NCBI GenBank assembly: GCA_017848055.1
Contig: JAGALZ010000006.1
Span: 62,001-126,000 of the forward strand
Direction of reading: 5' to 3'
Length of the DNA: 64,000 nt
Source of the DNA: Oscillospiraceae bacterium
GTDB taxonomy: Bacteria > Bacillota > Clostridia > Oscillospirales > Ruminococcaceae
The notes beneath the pieces were generated by a model. The model searched no databases, was not told the origin of the DNA, and saw only the letters and a list, made by a program, of their open reading frames with translations. Shown here one piece after another: positions 25,988-34,005 of this stretch. The position numbers and the translations under genes are program-made. How positions within the stretch are numbered: the stretch's first letter is position 1; every line of letters begins with the position of its first letter.

Positions 25988-27400
25988 TTATTCTTTTCCG
26001 TCCCAGCAGTATGTGCAAAGACACTCAGGGTCGATGCCCACTGCTTTTATCATATCATCAAGACGGTTATACTTAAGGCTTGTAAATCCGCGCTTCTTAC
26101 AGATTATATCAAGCATCTGCTGGTAACGCTCACTTTCGGGATTTGCATACTCTGAAAGCACATTCTCGGCGTTGTCGCCTTCATTTTCAAGAATCACTCT
26201 TCTAGTTATTAGGTCAAGCTCAGATGTTGAACGTGAGAAATTGAGATACTTACATCCAAACAGTATCGGCGGGCAGGCAGGTCTTACGTGGACTTCCTTT
26301 GCACCGTTGTCATAGAGGAACTGTGTTGTTTCACCAAGCTGTGTTCCTCTTACGATAGAGTCATCTATGAGAAGCAGGCTCTTATCCTTGATAGTTTCTG
26401 TAACCGGCAGAATCTTCATCTTGGCAATCTGCTTTCTCTTCTGCTGTGTAGGCGGCATAAACGAACGAGGCCATGTCGGTGTATACTTAATGAACGGCCT
26501 TGCAAAAGGAACGCCGCTGGCATTTGCATAGCCTATAGCGTGAGCGGTACCCGAATCAGGAACTCCTGCTACGACATCCGGCTTTACATCGTCCTTATCA
26601 CGCATAGCGAGCATTGCACCGCAACGGTTTCTTACAGCCTCAACGCTCTCCCCCTCGTAGGTTCCGCAGGGATAGCCATAATACACCCAGAGGAATGTAC
26701 AAATCTTCATTTTCTTACCCGGCTGCTTTAATGTCTTTTCACTGTCAGCTGTAATGTATACTATTTCGCCGGGGCCGAGTTCTCTTACCTTTTCGTATCC
26801 CAGGTTGAAGAACGAGAAGTCCTCAAATGCTACACAGTAGCCGTCCTCCTTCTTGCCGATAACAAGCGGGGTTCTGCCCAGGGCATCACGGGCTGCATAA
26901 ATTCCCTCGTCGGTCATAACGAGCATTGACATTGAGCCCTTGATAAGCTCCTGTGCGTATGCAATACCCTCAGAAATTGAGCCCTTCTGATTTATAATTG
27001 ATGCACAAAGCTCGGTAGGATTGATTTCCCCGCCGCTCATTTCGAGAAAATGGGTATGTCCCTTGCTGTAAACAAGCTCAATAAGCTCATCTGCGTTATT
27101 TATTCTTCCAACTGTGGTAATAGCGTATGTTCCAAGATGAGAACGCACCATAATCGGCTGCGGCTCATAGTCAGATATACAGCCTATTCCCAGCTGGCCG
27201 TGCATCTTGTTCATCTCGTCTGCAAACTTTGTACGAAACGGTGAATTCTCTATGTTATGAATTGACCTGTCAAAGCCCTTGTTCTTATCATACACCACCA
27301 TACCTGCTCTTCTTGTACCCAGATGAGAGTGGTAGTCTGTTCCGAAAAAGACATCGAAAACACAATCGTTTTTCGAAGCTGCTCCAAATAATCCGCCCAT
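25988..27400 (-). CDS. PurF-like amidophosphoribosyltransferase lacking the glutaminase Cys
   Basis: 470 residues with the two-domain layout of PurF: an N-terminal Ntn-type glutaminase fold and a C-terminal phosphoribosyltransferase with LLIDDSIVRGTQLGE (PRPP loop), VAGVPDSGTAHAIGYA and a C-terminal CLCTYCWDGKE. The start is fixed by ACGGAGG before ATG and gives MGGLFGAASK where PurF has MCGIxG, so the catalytic N-terminal Cys is Gly. The glutamine-binding block (GxxRYxT) is replaced by GIGCISDYEPQP, and the oxyanion HNGxLxN region by TVGRINN. The transferase may use ammonia, or the protein may have another role. True purF would be elsewhere. A sigma-A promoter lies upstream. Confidence 0.85.
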   Translation of the reverse strand: MGGLFGAASKNDCVFDVFFGTDYHSHLGTRRAGMVVYDKNKGFDRSIHNIENSPFRTKFADEMNKMHGQLGIGCISDYEPQPIMVRSHLGTYAITTVGRINNADELIELVYSKGHTHFLEMSGGEINPTELCASIINQKGSISEGIAYAQELIKGSMSMLVMTDEGIYAARDALGRTPLVIGKKEDGYCVAFEDFSFFNLGYEKVRELGPGEIVYITADSEKTLKQPGKKMKICTFLWVYYGYPCGTYEGESVEAVRNRCGAMLAMRDKDDVKPDVVAGVPDSGTAHAIGYANASGVPFARPFIKYTPTWPRSFMPPTQQKRKQIAKMKILPVTETIKDKSLLLIDDSIVRGTQLGETTQFLYDNGAKEVHVRPACPPILFGCKYLNFSRSTSELDLITRRVILENEGDNAENVLSEYANPESERYQQMLDIICKKRGFTSLKYNRLDDMIKAVGIDPECLCTYCWDGKE

Positions 27401-27456
27401 AATAATCCTCCGTTTCATCTTAGCCTGCACAAATAACAGGCTTTACGACAAAGGGT

Positions 27457-27485
27457 ATTATAACACATTTTGCTCCTGAAATCAA
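27457..27485 (-). promoter_or_regulatory. Sigma-A promoter of the purF-like gene
   Basis: On the minus strand TTGATT, 17 nt, TATAAT. The short leader holds a small AGCCTG/CAGGCT hairpin. I see no PurR box or riboswitch. Confidence 0.7.
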
Positions 27486-27600
27486 GTCACAGAAAACGAC
27501 TACAACAACTTTTTCTCAAAAAAACCAACATGTCTGCATAATCTCGTCCCTTTTCACATAAGTATTACTACAACATTCTCACACAGAAAGCAGGGATTTT

Positions 27601-28197
27601 ATGTTTATCAAGACTGTAAAAATCAAGAGCTTCTGGGCAGTTGTAACTGTACTGTCCATTATTGCTGTAGCTCTGGCGGCTGTTATTTTTGCCTCATCGA
27701 ATGCAAAGGAGCGCTCACAGATTTACAGAATGACAAACGAGCATCAGCGACAGGAGTTTATTTCCTCGCTGGGCTGGGAAACAGACAAGGAATATGACAC
27801 CTGCCGTATAGTTATCATTCCTCAGGAGTTTGACGAGGTGTACACAAACTACAACGACCTTCAGAAGCAGCAGGGTTTTGACTTAGAGCCTTACAAGGGA
27901 AAAACGGTTGAAATTTATTCCTATCCGGTGTATAATTATCCTCAGGAAGAAAACGTATCGCTGAGTCTGCTTGTATGCGACGGAAAGCTCATCGGCGGCG
28001 ATGTCTGCAGCACACAGCTTGGCGGTTTTATGCAGGGACTCAAGAAGCTTGCTCAGGCAGGCGATGACAGCAGCACGGCTGACAAAACGGATTCTTCTCA
28101 GGTAGATGACTCTCAGAGTGATTCTTCTCAGACCGACAGCTCTGACAGCAGTGAAGCTGACGTAAAGGACAACGAGGAAGAAAAAACGCAGGCATAA
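27601..28197 (+). CDS. DUF4830-like membrane-anchored protein
   Basis: 198 residues: N-terminal transmembrane helix (~12-33), a compact domain ~50-150 (QRQEFISSLGWE, IVIIPQEFDEVYTNYNDLQK, GKLIGGDVCS) that matches my recollection of the DUF4830 family, then a disordered tail of Asp/Ser/Gln. The domain would lie outside the membrane. Its function is unknown. The next gene starts 26 nt downstream, so it is probably co-transcribed with the pseudouridine synthase. Confidence 0.7.
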   Translation: MFIKTVKIKSFWAVVTVLSIIAVALAAVIFASSNAKERSQIYRMTNEHQRQEFISSLGWETDKEYDTCRIVIIPQEFDEVYTNYNDLQKQQGFDLEPYKGKTVEIYSYPVYNYPQEENVSLSLLVCDGKLIGGDVCSTQLGGFMQGLKKLAQAGDDSSTADKTDSSQVDDSQSDSSQTDSSDSSEADVKDNEEEKTQA

Positions 28198-28223
28198 ATA
28201 AAGCACAAAGAGGAATGAACAAA

Positions 28224-28958
28224 ATGTCACAGATAATGCGACTTGACAAATACATATCGTCACAGAGAAGCGACCTTTCAAGGTCGCAGGTAAAGGAACT
28301 TTGCAAAAAGGGCAAGGTGACTGTTGACGGGGAAATTGTAAAGAAAAGCGATGCAAAGCTTGACGCTGACAAGGCGGTGGTATGCGTAAACGGAGAAGCC
28401 ATAAGCTATCGCCGCCACATATACATTATGCTCAATAAGCCGCAGGGGGTAGTCTGTTCCACGAGGGACGGACTCTCCCCTACGGTTTTGTCGCTTATTC
28501 CGCCCCATCTTCAGCGTGACGGGCTTTTCCCTGCGGGAAGACTTGACAAGGACACCGAGGGGTTTGTTCTTATAACCGACGACGGCGACTTTGCACACAG
28601 AATTCTTTCGCCCAAAAATCACATTCCAAAGACCTACTACGTTGAGCTTGAAAAGCCTTACGATGACAGCTACGGAGAGAAGTTTGAAAACGGTATCACG
28701 CTAAGGACAGGCGAGCAGTGTATGAGTGCGCAGTTTATTCCTACAGACGACAAAAAGAAATGCTATGTGGTGCTCCACGAGGGCATGTTTCACCAGGTAA
28801 AGAAAATGTTTGAGGCGCTCTCAAACAAGGTGGTTTTCCTTAAAAGAACACGCATGGGAAGCCTCGATTTGGACGAGAATTTAGCCCTCGGAGAGTGTTT
28901 GGAACTTATGCACAAAGAAGTCTGTAAAATAGCTCCGCTTTTTGACGACGGATTTTGA
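28224..28958 (+). CDS. 16S rRNA pseudouridine synthase, RsuA/RluB family
   Basis: An S4 RNA-binding domain at the N-terminus (MRLDKYISSQRSDLSRSQVK) is followed by the catalytic domain with FPAGRLDKDTEGFVLITDDG, which contains the catalytic Asp, and NHIPKTYYVELEKP. The family length of ~240 residues fits. It isomerises a uridine in rRNA, most likely 16S U516 if RsuA. I choose ATG 28224, 9 nt after AGAGGA; an ATG at 28215 is too close to that site. Confidence 0.92.
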   Translation: MSQIMRLDKYISSQRSDLSRSQVKELCKKGKVTVDGEIVKKSDAKLDADKAVVCVNGEAISYRRHIYIMLNKPQGVVCSTRDGLSPTVLSLIPPHLQRDGLFPAGRLDKDTEGFVLITDDGDFAHRILSPKNHIPKTYYVELEKPYDDSYGEKFENGITLRTGEQCMSAQFIPTDDKKKCYVVLHEGMFHQVKKMFEALSNKVVFLKRTRMGSLDLDENLALGECLELMHKEVCKIAPLFDDGF

Positions 28959-29030
28959 TTTTTCACAAAACGGGCTTTTATTTCGTCAATATAAATAAAT
29001 GACGATTTAAAAGTTTAGTAAAAAAACATC

Positions 29031-29059
29031 TTGCCCAAATCGTTAAAATTTGTTATGAT
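29031..29059 (+). promoter_or_regulatory. Sigma-A promoter of msmK
   Basis: TTGCCC, 17 nt, TATGAT upstream of the msmK-like gene. Confidence 0.7.
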
Positions 29060-29121
29060 AATAGCATAGCTAAGATATATACACTATATTTAGCAAAAAA
29101 GAATTGGGAGGTCCTCAAGAA

Positions 29122-30267
29122 ATGGCAAGTGTATCATTAAGAGAAATTTATAAGAAGTATCCGGGCGGCGTTGTAGCTGTTTCAGATTGTAACATCGAGA
29201 TTAAGGATAAGGAATTTATTATCCTCGTTGGTCCTTCTGGTTGTGGTAAGTCTACTACACTCAGAATGATTGCAGGTCTTGAAGAAATCACCGAAGGTGA
29301 GCTCTACATCGGAGACAGACTCGTTAACGACATCGCTCCTAAGGACAGAGACATCGCAATGGTTTTCCAGAACTACGCTCTCTATCCTCACATGACAGTA
29401 TTCGACAACATGGCTTTCGGTCTTAAGCTCCGTAAGGTTCCTAAGGACGAAATCGCTAGAAAGGTTGAGGAAGCTGCTAGAATCCTCGACATCGCTCACC
29501 TCCTCGACAGAAAGCCAAAGGCTCTCTCCGGTGGTCAGAGACAGAGAGTTGCGCTCGGACGTGCTATCGTTCGTGAGCCACAGGTATTCCTTCTCGACGA
29601 GCCTCTTTCCAACCTCGACGCTAAGCTCAGAGCTCAGATGAGAACTGAGATTTCTAAGCTCCACAAGAAGCTCGGTACTACATTTATCTACGTAACACAC
29701 GACCAGACAGAAGCTATGACAATGGGTGACAGAATCGTAGTTATGAAGGATGGTTACATCCAGCAGATTGACTCACCTACAAACCTCTACCAGAACCCAG
29801 TTAACCAGTTCGTTGCCGGATTCATCGGTTCACCACAGATGAACTTTGTTGACGCTGTTCTCAGAAAGAACGAAGAAGGCAAGTATGTTGTTGAATTCGG
29901 TTCTGAAGATACTAAGACAACAAGAGGCAAGAAGTACTTTGTAGAAGTTCCTGAATCTAAGGCTGACGCTGAAGTTCTCGAGCCACTGGTTGACCAGGAA
30001 ATCGTAATGGGTATCCGTCCAGAGTGTCTCCACGATGAGGCTGACATCATTGCTAACGCTACAACAGGCGTTATCGAGGCTGAAGTTGAAGTAACTGAAA
30101 TGATGGGTGCTGAGACTTACCTCTACATCAACTGCGAAGGCATCAACCTCACAGCTAGAGTTTCACCTCGTTCTACAGCTCGTCCACAGGATCACATTCA
30201 GATCGCTATCGATCCTAACAGAATGCACCTGTTCGACAAGGAAACTGAAAAGTCCCTCATCAACTAA
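29122..30267 (+). CDS. msmK: MsmK/UgpC-type sugar ABC transporter ATPase
   Basis: 381 residues. The ATPase domain has Walker [10 protein letters not shown], signature [12 protein letters not shown], Walker [14 protein letters not shown] and the His switch [15 protein letters not shown]. The C-terminal TOBE-type regulatory domain ([25 protein letters not shown]) is that of MalK/MsmK proteins, which power several CUT1 importers. ATG 29122 follows GGGAGG. The gene stands alone with its own promoter and terminator. Its codon use (many CTC, AGA, GCT) marks strong expression and resembles the sugar-binding protein at 37.4 kb. It is the likely ATPase for the ATPase-less importers in this window. Confidence 0.93.
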   Translation: MASVSLREIYKKYPGGVVAVSDCNIEIKDKEFIILVGPSGCGKSTTLRMIAGLEEITEGELYIGDRLVNDIAPKDRDIAMVFQNYALYPHMTVFDNMAFGLKLRKVPKDEIARKVEEAARILDIAHLLDRKPKALSGGQRQRVALGRAIVREPQVFLLDEPLSNLDAKLRAQMRTEISKLHKKLGTTFIYVTHDQTEAMTMGDRIVVMKDGYIQQIDSPTNLYQNPVNQFVAGFIGSPQMNFVDAVLRKNEEGKYVVEFGSEDTKTTRGKKYFVEVPESKADAEVLEPLVDQEIVMGIRPECLHDEADIIANATTGVIEAEVEVTEMMGAETYLYINCEGINLTARVSPRSTARPQDHIQIAIDPNRMHLFDKETEKSLIN

Positions 30268-30285
30268 TTTAAAACTGATGAATAA

Positions 30286-30315
30286 AAAGTCCTCCCATTT
30301 CGGGGGGACTTTTTT
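30286..30315 (+). terminator. Terminator of msmK
   Basis: AGTCCTCCC pairs with GGGGGGACT and is followed by TTTTT, 18 nt after the stop. Confidence 0.88.
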
Positions 30316-30328
30316 GAAAGGAAATGTT

Positions 30329-31618
30329 ATGCTCAAATCAATATTATCAAAATTATTGGCAGTAACGGTTGCGGTTTCGCTTACCGCTTGTCTTGCATCC
30401 TGCGGCGGCGGTGATTCCTCATCTGAGAGCAAGGCAGAAAGCTCTTCGGCTGAGTCTTCCTCTGCTGAGGACAGCTCAAGTGAGCCAGAATTCGTTCCAA
30501 CCACCGATGAGGAGTTTTACGAGATGATGAAGATTAAAAGCCTTGTTTCAACAGGTAATCAGAATCCGATGCTTGACGTTATCGCAAAGGCAAAAAGCGG
30601 CGAGGAAGTTACTCTCGCTTACATAGGCGGCTCAATTACCGAGGGCCTTACAGCCGGTGCTGATGCCTGCTACGCTAAGCTTACGACAGAATATTTCACG
30701 CAGAAGTTCGGAAACGGTGACAACATCAAGCATGTTAATGCCGGACTCAGCGGTACTCCGTCAATCCTTGGCACATTCAGACTTGAGCGAGATGTTCTGC
30801 AGTACAATCCGGATGTTGTATTCATCGAGTTTGCGGTAAATGACGGCTCGGATGGCACATACACAAGTGCTTACGAGGGAATTATAAGACACATTTACAA
30901 TCACAATCCTAATGCGGCAGTTGTTCTTCTTTTTGCACGAACCGAGGATGGCTACACTGCTCAGAATTACATGAAGGAAATAGGCACATATTACAATCTG
31001 CCTATGATTAGCTATGCTGACGGACTTACATACATGTTCGACAACGGCAAGATGACCTGGAAGGACTTCTCCGATGACCAGTCGCACCCGAACGTTGAGG
31101 GCCACAAGGTTGTAAGAGATATGATTGCTTACTATTTTGACACTGTATCGGCTATGGAAAAGAACGAGAACGACTTCAAGCTCTCCCCTATTTTCCTGCA
31201 CAGCGACAGCTACGAGAATTGCCACATCATAGAGAGTGACGCTCTTACTCCCGAAAATCTCGGCAGCTGGAAGGAAGGCTCAAATATCAACACCTTCACC
31301 AAGGGCTGGACTTACAACAAGAAGATTGAGGGCAACCAGCCTCTCACCTTCAAGCTTGAGGCAAAGAATCTTTATCTGCTCTTCAAGGAAAACAAGGGCG
31401 GAAACCTTGGTACTGTCAATGTAAAAATCACCTCAGAGGACGGAACTGTTGACGAGAAGCCTATAAATGGCATTACGTCGGGTGGTTGGGGCAACCCTAC
31501 TGTATCGGTTCTCAAGCTTTCACAGAAAAAACAGACCTACACCATTGAAATCACTATGGCAGAGGGCTCAGAGGAAAAGCTTTTTGAGGTGCTCGGCTTC
31601 GGCTACACACTTGAATAA
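30329..31618 (+). CDS. SGNH/GDSL-hydrolase lipoprotein
   Basis: 429 residues: lipoprotein signal ending LASC (Cys about 24), Ser/Glu-rich linker, then an SGNH hydrolase domain (~80-270) with LAYIGGSITEG (nucleophile Ser), FAVNDGSDG (Asn block) and DQSHPNVEGH (catalytic Asp/His). A C-terminal beta-rich module (~290-429) may bind carbohydrate. Extracellular esterases of this type deacetylate polysaccharides. The start is ATG 30329 behind AAAGGAAATG, after the msmK terminator; a longer in-frame reading upstream runs through msmK and is not used. Confidence 0.87.
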   Translation: MLKSILSKLLAVTVAVSLTACLASCGGGDSSSESKAESSSAESSSAEDSSSEPEFVPTTDEEFYEMMKIKSLVSTGNQNPMLDVIAKAKSGEEVTLAYIGGSITEGLTAGADACYAKLTTEYFTQKFGNGDNIKHVNAGLSGTPSILGTFRLERDVLQYNPDVVFIEFAVNDGSDGTYTSAYEGIIRHIYNHNPNAAVVLLFARTEDGYTAQNYMKEIGTYYNLPMISYADGLTYMFDNGKMTWKDFSDDQSHPNVEGHKVVRDMIAYYFDTVSAMEKNENDFKLSPIFLHSDSYENCHIIESDALTPENLGSWKEGSNINTFTKGWTYNKKIEGNQPLTFKLEAKNLYLLFKENKGGNLGTVNVKITSEDGTVDEKPINGITSGGWGNPTVSVLKLSQKKQTYTIEITMAEGSEEKLFEVLGFGYTLE

Positions 31619-31633
31619 TAATTTGCAGTTTCT

Positions 31634-31668
31634 ACCGCTTCGTACAGATTGTGCGAGGCGGTTTTTCT
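31634..31668 (+). terminator. Terminator of the SGNH-hydrolase gene
   Basis: ACCGCTTCGTAC pairs with GTGCGAGGCGGT (two G-T pairs), then TTTTTCTTTT. It insulates dpaA from the upstream gene. Confidence 0.85.
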
Positions 31669-31681
31669 TTTGGTTTTAATT

Positions 31682-31710
31682 AACAGAGGAGCGGTTTTTT
31701 TCATATAATA
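31682..31710 (+). promoter_or_regulatory. Sigma-K-type promoter of dpaA
   Basis: AACA, 16 nt, CATATAATA exactly fits the mother-cell sigma-K consensus mACm-N16-CATAnnnTA. It lies 58 nt before the dpaA start. In Bacillus subtilis the spoVF operon is sigma-K dependent, so the position and type fit. Confidence 0.65.
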
Positions 31711-31767
31711 GACTAACTGCAAAGGATTGCTTTGGAGTATAAAACCAGATGAAGGGAGGCACCGTTT

Positions 31768-32868
31768 TTGGATTTGAGAATAGATACGGTGGTTGATGAT
31801 AATAGAGATAAGAAGCTTGTTTTTTTAGTTGTCGGCGGTGATTGCAGGCAGAATTTTCTTGCAAAAAAGCTTGCAGGGGCGGGTCACGAGGTGTACGCTG
31901 TAGGACTGAGCAAGGAACAGGATATCGGCAGGGCAATGAGGCTTTCGAGGCTTGACAGCATACTGAAGGTTCCTGACGTTGTTGTGCTTCCGCTTATTGC
32001 TTCGGAAAACGGGGTGGATGTTACTGCGCCGTTCTACGACAAGGCAATATCGCTTTCACTCGTTGCAGAAATCTGCACCTCGGACACTCTTGTTGTCGGT
32101 GGACACATAACTAAAGCTATCGATGCGATATTCAAAGAAAAAAACATCCCCACGGCTGACTATTTCATCCGTGAGGAACTGATTTTAAAAAACTGCATAC
32201 CGACCGCTGAGGGTGCACTTATGGTGGCTATGGAAAACACCGGCAGGACAGTTTTCAAAAGCCGTGCACTTGTCATTGGATTTGGTCGTGTTGCAAAGTC
32301 GGTATCAAAGCTATTCATGTCAGTTGGGGCAAGGGTTACGGTAGCTGCGAGAAAATCCGCAGACCTTGCGCTTGCGCAGACACTTGGATACGACGCTTTC
32401 GACATTTCGAAGCTATCAACAAAAATTTCCGATTATGACATTATACTGAACACTGTTCCTGCATCTGTACTTAACGAGGGCATCCTCAAAAACGTCGATT
32501 CTTCGGCACTTATAATTGATTTGGCATCAAAGCCGGGTGGCGTCGATTTCGGCTATGCTTCAGGACTTGGGCTTAAGGTTATTTGGGCGTTGTCACTTCC
32601 GCCGAAGCGCACAGTTTGCGAAATTTATGTTATTGGGGCGACAAGCGGGGGCTTCGCCGCCGAATGCCCCGAAGGGGCATTCTCTTGCCCGCCTGCGGCG
32701 GGCAAGCCTTGTCGCCCGACAGTACTATCAGAACAATGCATCCTTGAGTATATCAATGTTCTTGTCAAAGTCGATTTCCAGCACCGACTGACCGCCTATA
32801 ACATTCCCTCTGTAGCAATCGTCTGCAGGTATACGCAGACTTTCAACATCATATTTCACGCTTCTTAG
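31768..32868 (+). CDS. dpaA: Dipicolinate synthase subunit A, 5' part, interrupted after codon 278
   Basis: TTG start with AAGGGAGG 8 nt upstream. Residues 1-278 are DpaA/SpoVFA: an N-terminal domain (KKLVFLVVGGDCRQ, FAVN-like catalytic core) and a Rossmann domain with ALVIGFGRVAKS. The protein makes dipicolinate with DpaB for the spore core. Family identity stops after WALSLP (32601). The frame then reads through foreign sequence, including a GC-rich palindrome, and ends only at 32868 inside the convergent LCP gene, so the last 88 residues are not DpaA. The missing 27 codons are at 40367-40450. Joined at TCCG they give LSLPGKVAPITSG and a 305-residue protein of normal length. It is therefore functional only if the intervening DNA is removed. 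Confidence 0.93.
   Translation: MDLRIDTVVDDNRDKKLVFLVVGGDCRQNFLAKKLAGAGHEVYAVGLSKEQDIGRAMRLSRLDSILKVPDVVVLPLIASENGVDVTAPFYDKAISLSLVAEICTSDTLVVGGHITKAIDAIFKEKNIPTADYFIREELILKNCIPTAEGALMVAMENTGRTVFKSRALVIGFGRVAKSVSKLFMSVGARVTVAARKSADLALAQTLGYDAFDISKLSTKISDYDIILNTVPASVLNEGILKNVDSSALIIDLASKPGGVDFGYASGLGLKVIWALSLPPKRTVCEIYVIGATSGGFAAECPEGAFSCPPAAGKPCRPTVLSEQCILEYINVLVKVDFQHRLTAYNIPSVAIVCRYTQTFNIIFHAS
32576..32629. other. attL of the dpaA intervening element
   Basis: The B-type half-site AGGTTATTTGGGC (32576-32588) lies 9 nt before the core TCCG (32598-32601). The P-type half-site TTGCGAAATTTATG (32616-32629) lies 14 nt after it. The same two motifs occur inverted at attR with the same two spacings. 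The 5-nt difference between B and P spacing is what is known for large serine integrases. Confidence 0.85.
32636..32717. repeat. Four-stem GC-rich palindromic element
   Basis: Outer stem GGGCGACAAG (32636-32645) with CTTGTCGCCC (32708-32717). Inside are GAATGCCCC/GGGGCATTC (32662-32682), CTTGCCCGCC/GGCGGGCAAG (32684-32706) and a weaker GGGGC/GCCGCC stem-loop. It is far richer in GC than its surroundings and sits 10 nt from the LCP stop. It could fold into a cloverleaf and may be a repeat-type mobile palindrome or a terminator for LCP. Confidence 0.8.
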
Positions 32869-33741
32869 CACAACCAAAGACAGAATATACATATCTTTCT
32901 TTGACATATTTGTGGTAAGATTTTCAGCACAGGTTTTCAGAAATTTATCAAGCTCTGTGATTGAAAGCGATTTCGCCTTTTCAAATATCTTTGCGATAAC
33001 CTCTCTCTGCCTCTCGGTACGCTCAAAATCCGCATTTCCGACGTATCTGAGACGAGCATATGCAAGTGCCTGGTTGCCGTTCATAAGATAAGTTCCGCCG
33101 CCATCGAGGAAATCTGTTCCCCACGGCTTGCCGAGAAGGTCGTTCTGCTCCTGCATCGGTGGCTTCATTCCCTCTGCTTCAGCATCTGTAACCGTAAGCT
33201 CAACACCGCCTACTGCATCGACAATATTGGCAAATGAATTGAAATTTATATAGATGTAATCCTCGATATCAACCTTGAAATTCACTTCAAGCGTGTCCAT
33301 AAGAAGCTCCGCACCGCCGTAACGATAAGATGCGTTGAGCTTGCCCTTTCCGTGACCTGGGATATCCACATAGCTGTCACGCATAAATGATGTAAGGACA
33401 ATTGATTCCGAGTCCTTATTTATTGTAAGCAGGATAACCGTGTCCGCTCGTCCGTTTTCGTCATATGAACGAGTGTCACTTCCGATTAGCAGGATGTTTC
33501 GTGTTGACTTGTCCGACATTGTATCAACCCCGTGCTCCGCCCTTTCACCCTCGGGTACAACATTTACACAGTCTATATACCTCATCACAACAAATGAATA
33601 AGCCAGGAACGCAATAACAGCAAGACTCAGTACAAGCGCAAGCAGTCTTCCCAGCAGACTTCCCCGACGCTTCGGTGGCTCTTCATACTCTTCGTCATCG
33701 ATATCGTCTAAAATCTCGTCGTCCTCATCATATTCTCTCAT
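32728..33741 (-). CDS. LytR-CpsA-Psr family cell-wall phosphotransferase
   Basis: 338 residues: acidic N-terminal cytoplasmic segment, one transmembrane helix (~32-54), then the LCP domain with NILLIGSDTR, DTVILLTINK, SFMRDSYVDIPGHGKGKLNASY (Arg-rich pyrophosphate-binding block) and QALAYARLRYVGNADFERTERQREVI. LCP enzymes attach teichoic acids, capsule or other glycopolymers to peptidoglycan. ATG 33741 is preceded by GGGTGG. A perfect sigma-A promoter lies upstream. The gene is inside the dpaA element and convergent with the interrupted dpaA, whose read-through frame overlaps its 3' end by 141 nt. Confidence 0.9.
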   Translation of the reverse strand: MREYDEDDEILDDIDDEEYEEPPKRRGSLLGRLLALVLSLAVIAFLAYSFVVMRYIDCVNVVPEGERAEHGVDTMSDKSTRNILLIGSDTRSYDENGRADTVILLTINKDSESIVLTSFMRDSYVDIPGHGKGKLNASYRYGGAELLMDTLEVNFKVDIEDYIYINFNSFANIVDAVGGVELTVTDAEAEGMKPPMQEQNDLLGKPWGTDFLDGGGTYLMNGNQALAYARLRYVGNADFERTERQREVIAKIFEKAKSLSITELDKFLKTCAENLTTNMSKKDMYILSLVVLRSVKYDVESLRIPADDCYRGNVIGGQSVLEIDFDKNIDILKDALF

Positions 33742-33768
33742 TGTGTTCACCACCCTTCATTTCCTACA

Positions 33769-33797
33769 ATTATATTGTATTTTACCTCTATTGTCAA
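33769..33797 (-). promoter_or_regulatory. Consensus sigma-A promoter of the LCP gene
   Basis: On the minus strand TTGACA, 17 nt, TATAAT, both hexamers perfect. It lies back to back with the start of the recombinase unit. Confidence 0.85.
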
Positions 33798-33831
33798 TCG
33801 AATAAGCATATATTTTAGCGAGGTGGTTTCA

Positions 33832-34005
33832 TTGAAACAAATCGGAGAACTAAAGCTCGAAAATAACGTAACACTGAAGCTTTTCGAGCTTGGAAACAAC
33901 TACGCTAAAATATACAAAAGGGCGGTGAAGGCTGTTGAGGTCTGCGATATACGCAAGGCAGTCGGTGGACAAAAAGGACAGCATCAGCATAGAAAGTCAG
34001 ATTGA
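33832..34005 (+). CDS. Small 57-residue protein overlapping the recombinase gene
   Basis: TTG start with GAGGTGG 5 nt upstream. The sequence KQIGELKLENNVTLKLFELG suggests beta strands followed by a basic helix (AKIYKRAVKAVEV) and a basic, His/Gln-rich tail. Its last 71 nt overlap the 5' end of the recombinase gene in another frame, so the two would be translationally coupled. I do not recognise a family. A partner of the recombinase, such as a directionality factor or regulator, is a guess from position. It could also be only a leader for coupling. Confidence 0.5.
   Translation: MKQIGELKLENNVTLKLFELGNNYAKIYKRAVKAVEVCDIRKAVGGQKGQHQHRKSD

Noticed and set aside
27401..27600. Purine riboswitch upstream of the purF-like gene
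   Set aside because: The leader is only ~55 nt with a small hairpin; the conserved purine aptamer core is not present.
30107..30328. Longer N-terminus for the SGNH hydrolase
   Set aside because: It runs through msmK and its terminator; a lipoprotein signal with a good ribosome site starts at 30329.
32602..32868. C-terminal 88 residues of the interrupted dpaA frame as a real domain
   Set aside because: The frame crosses attL, a palindrome and the antisense of the LCP gene; no homology or plausible composition, and the true C-terminus lies at 40367-40450.
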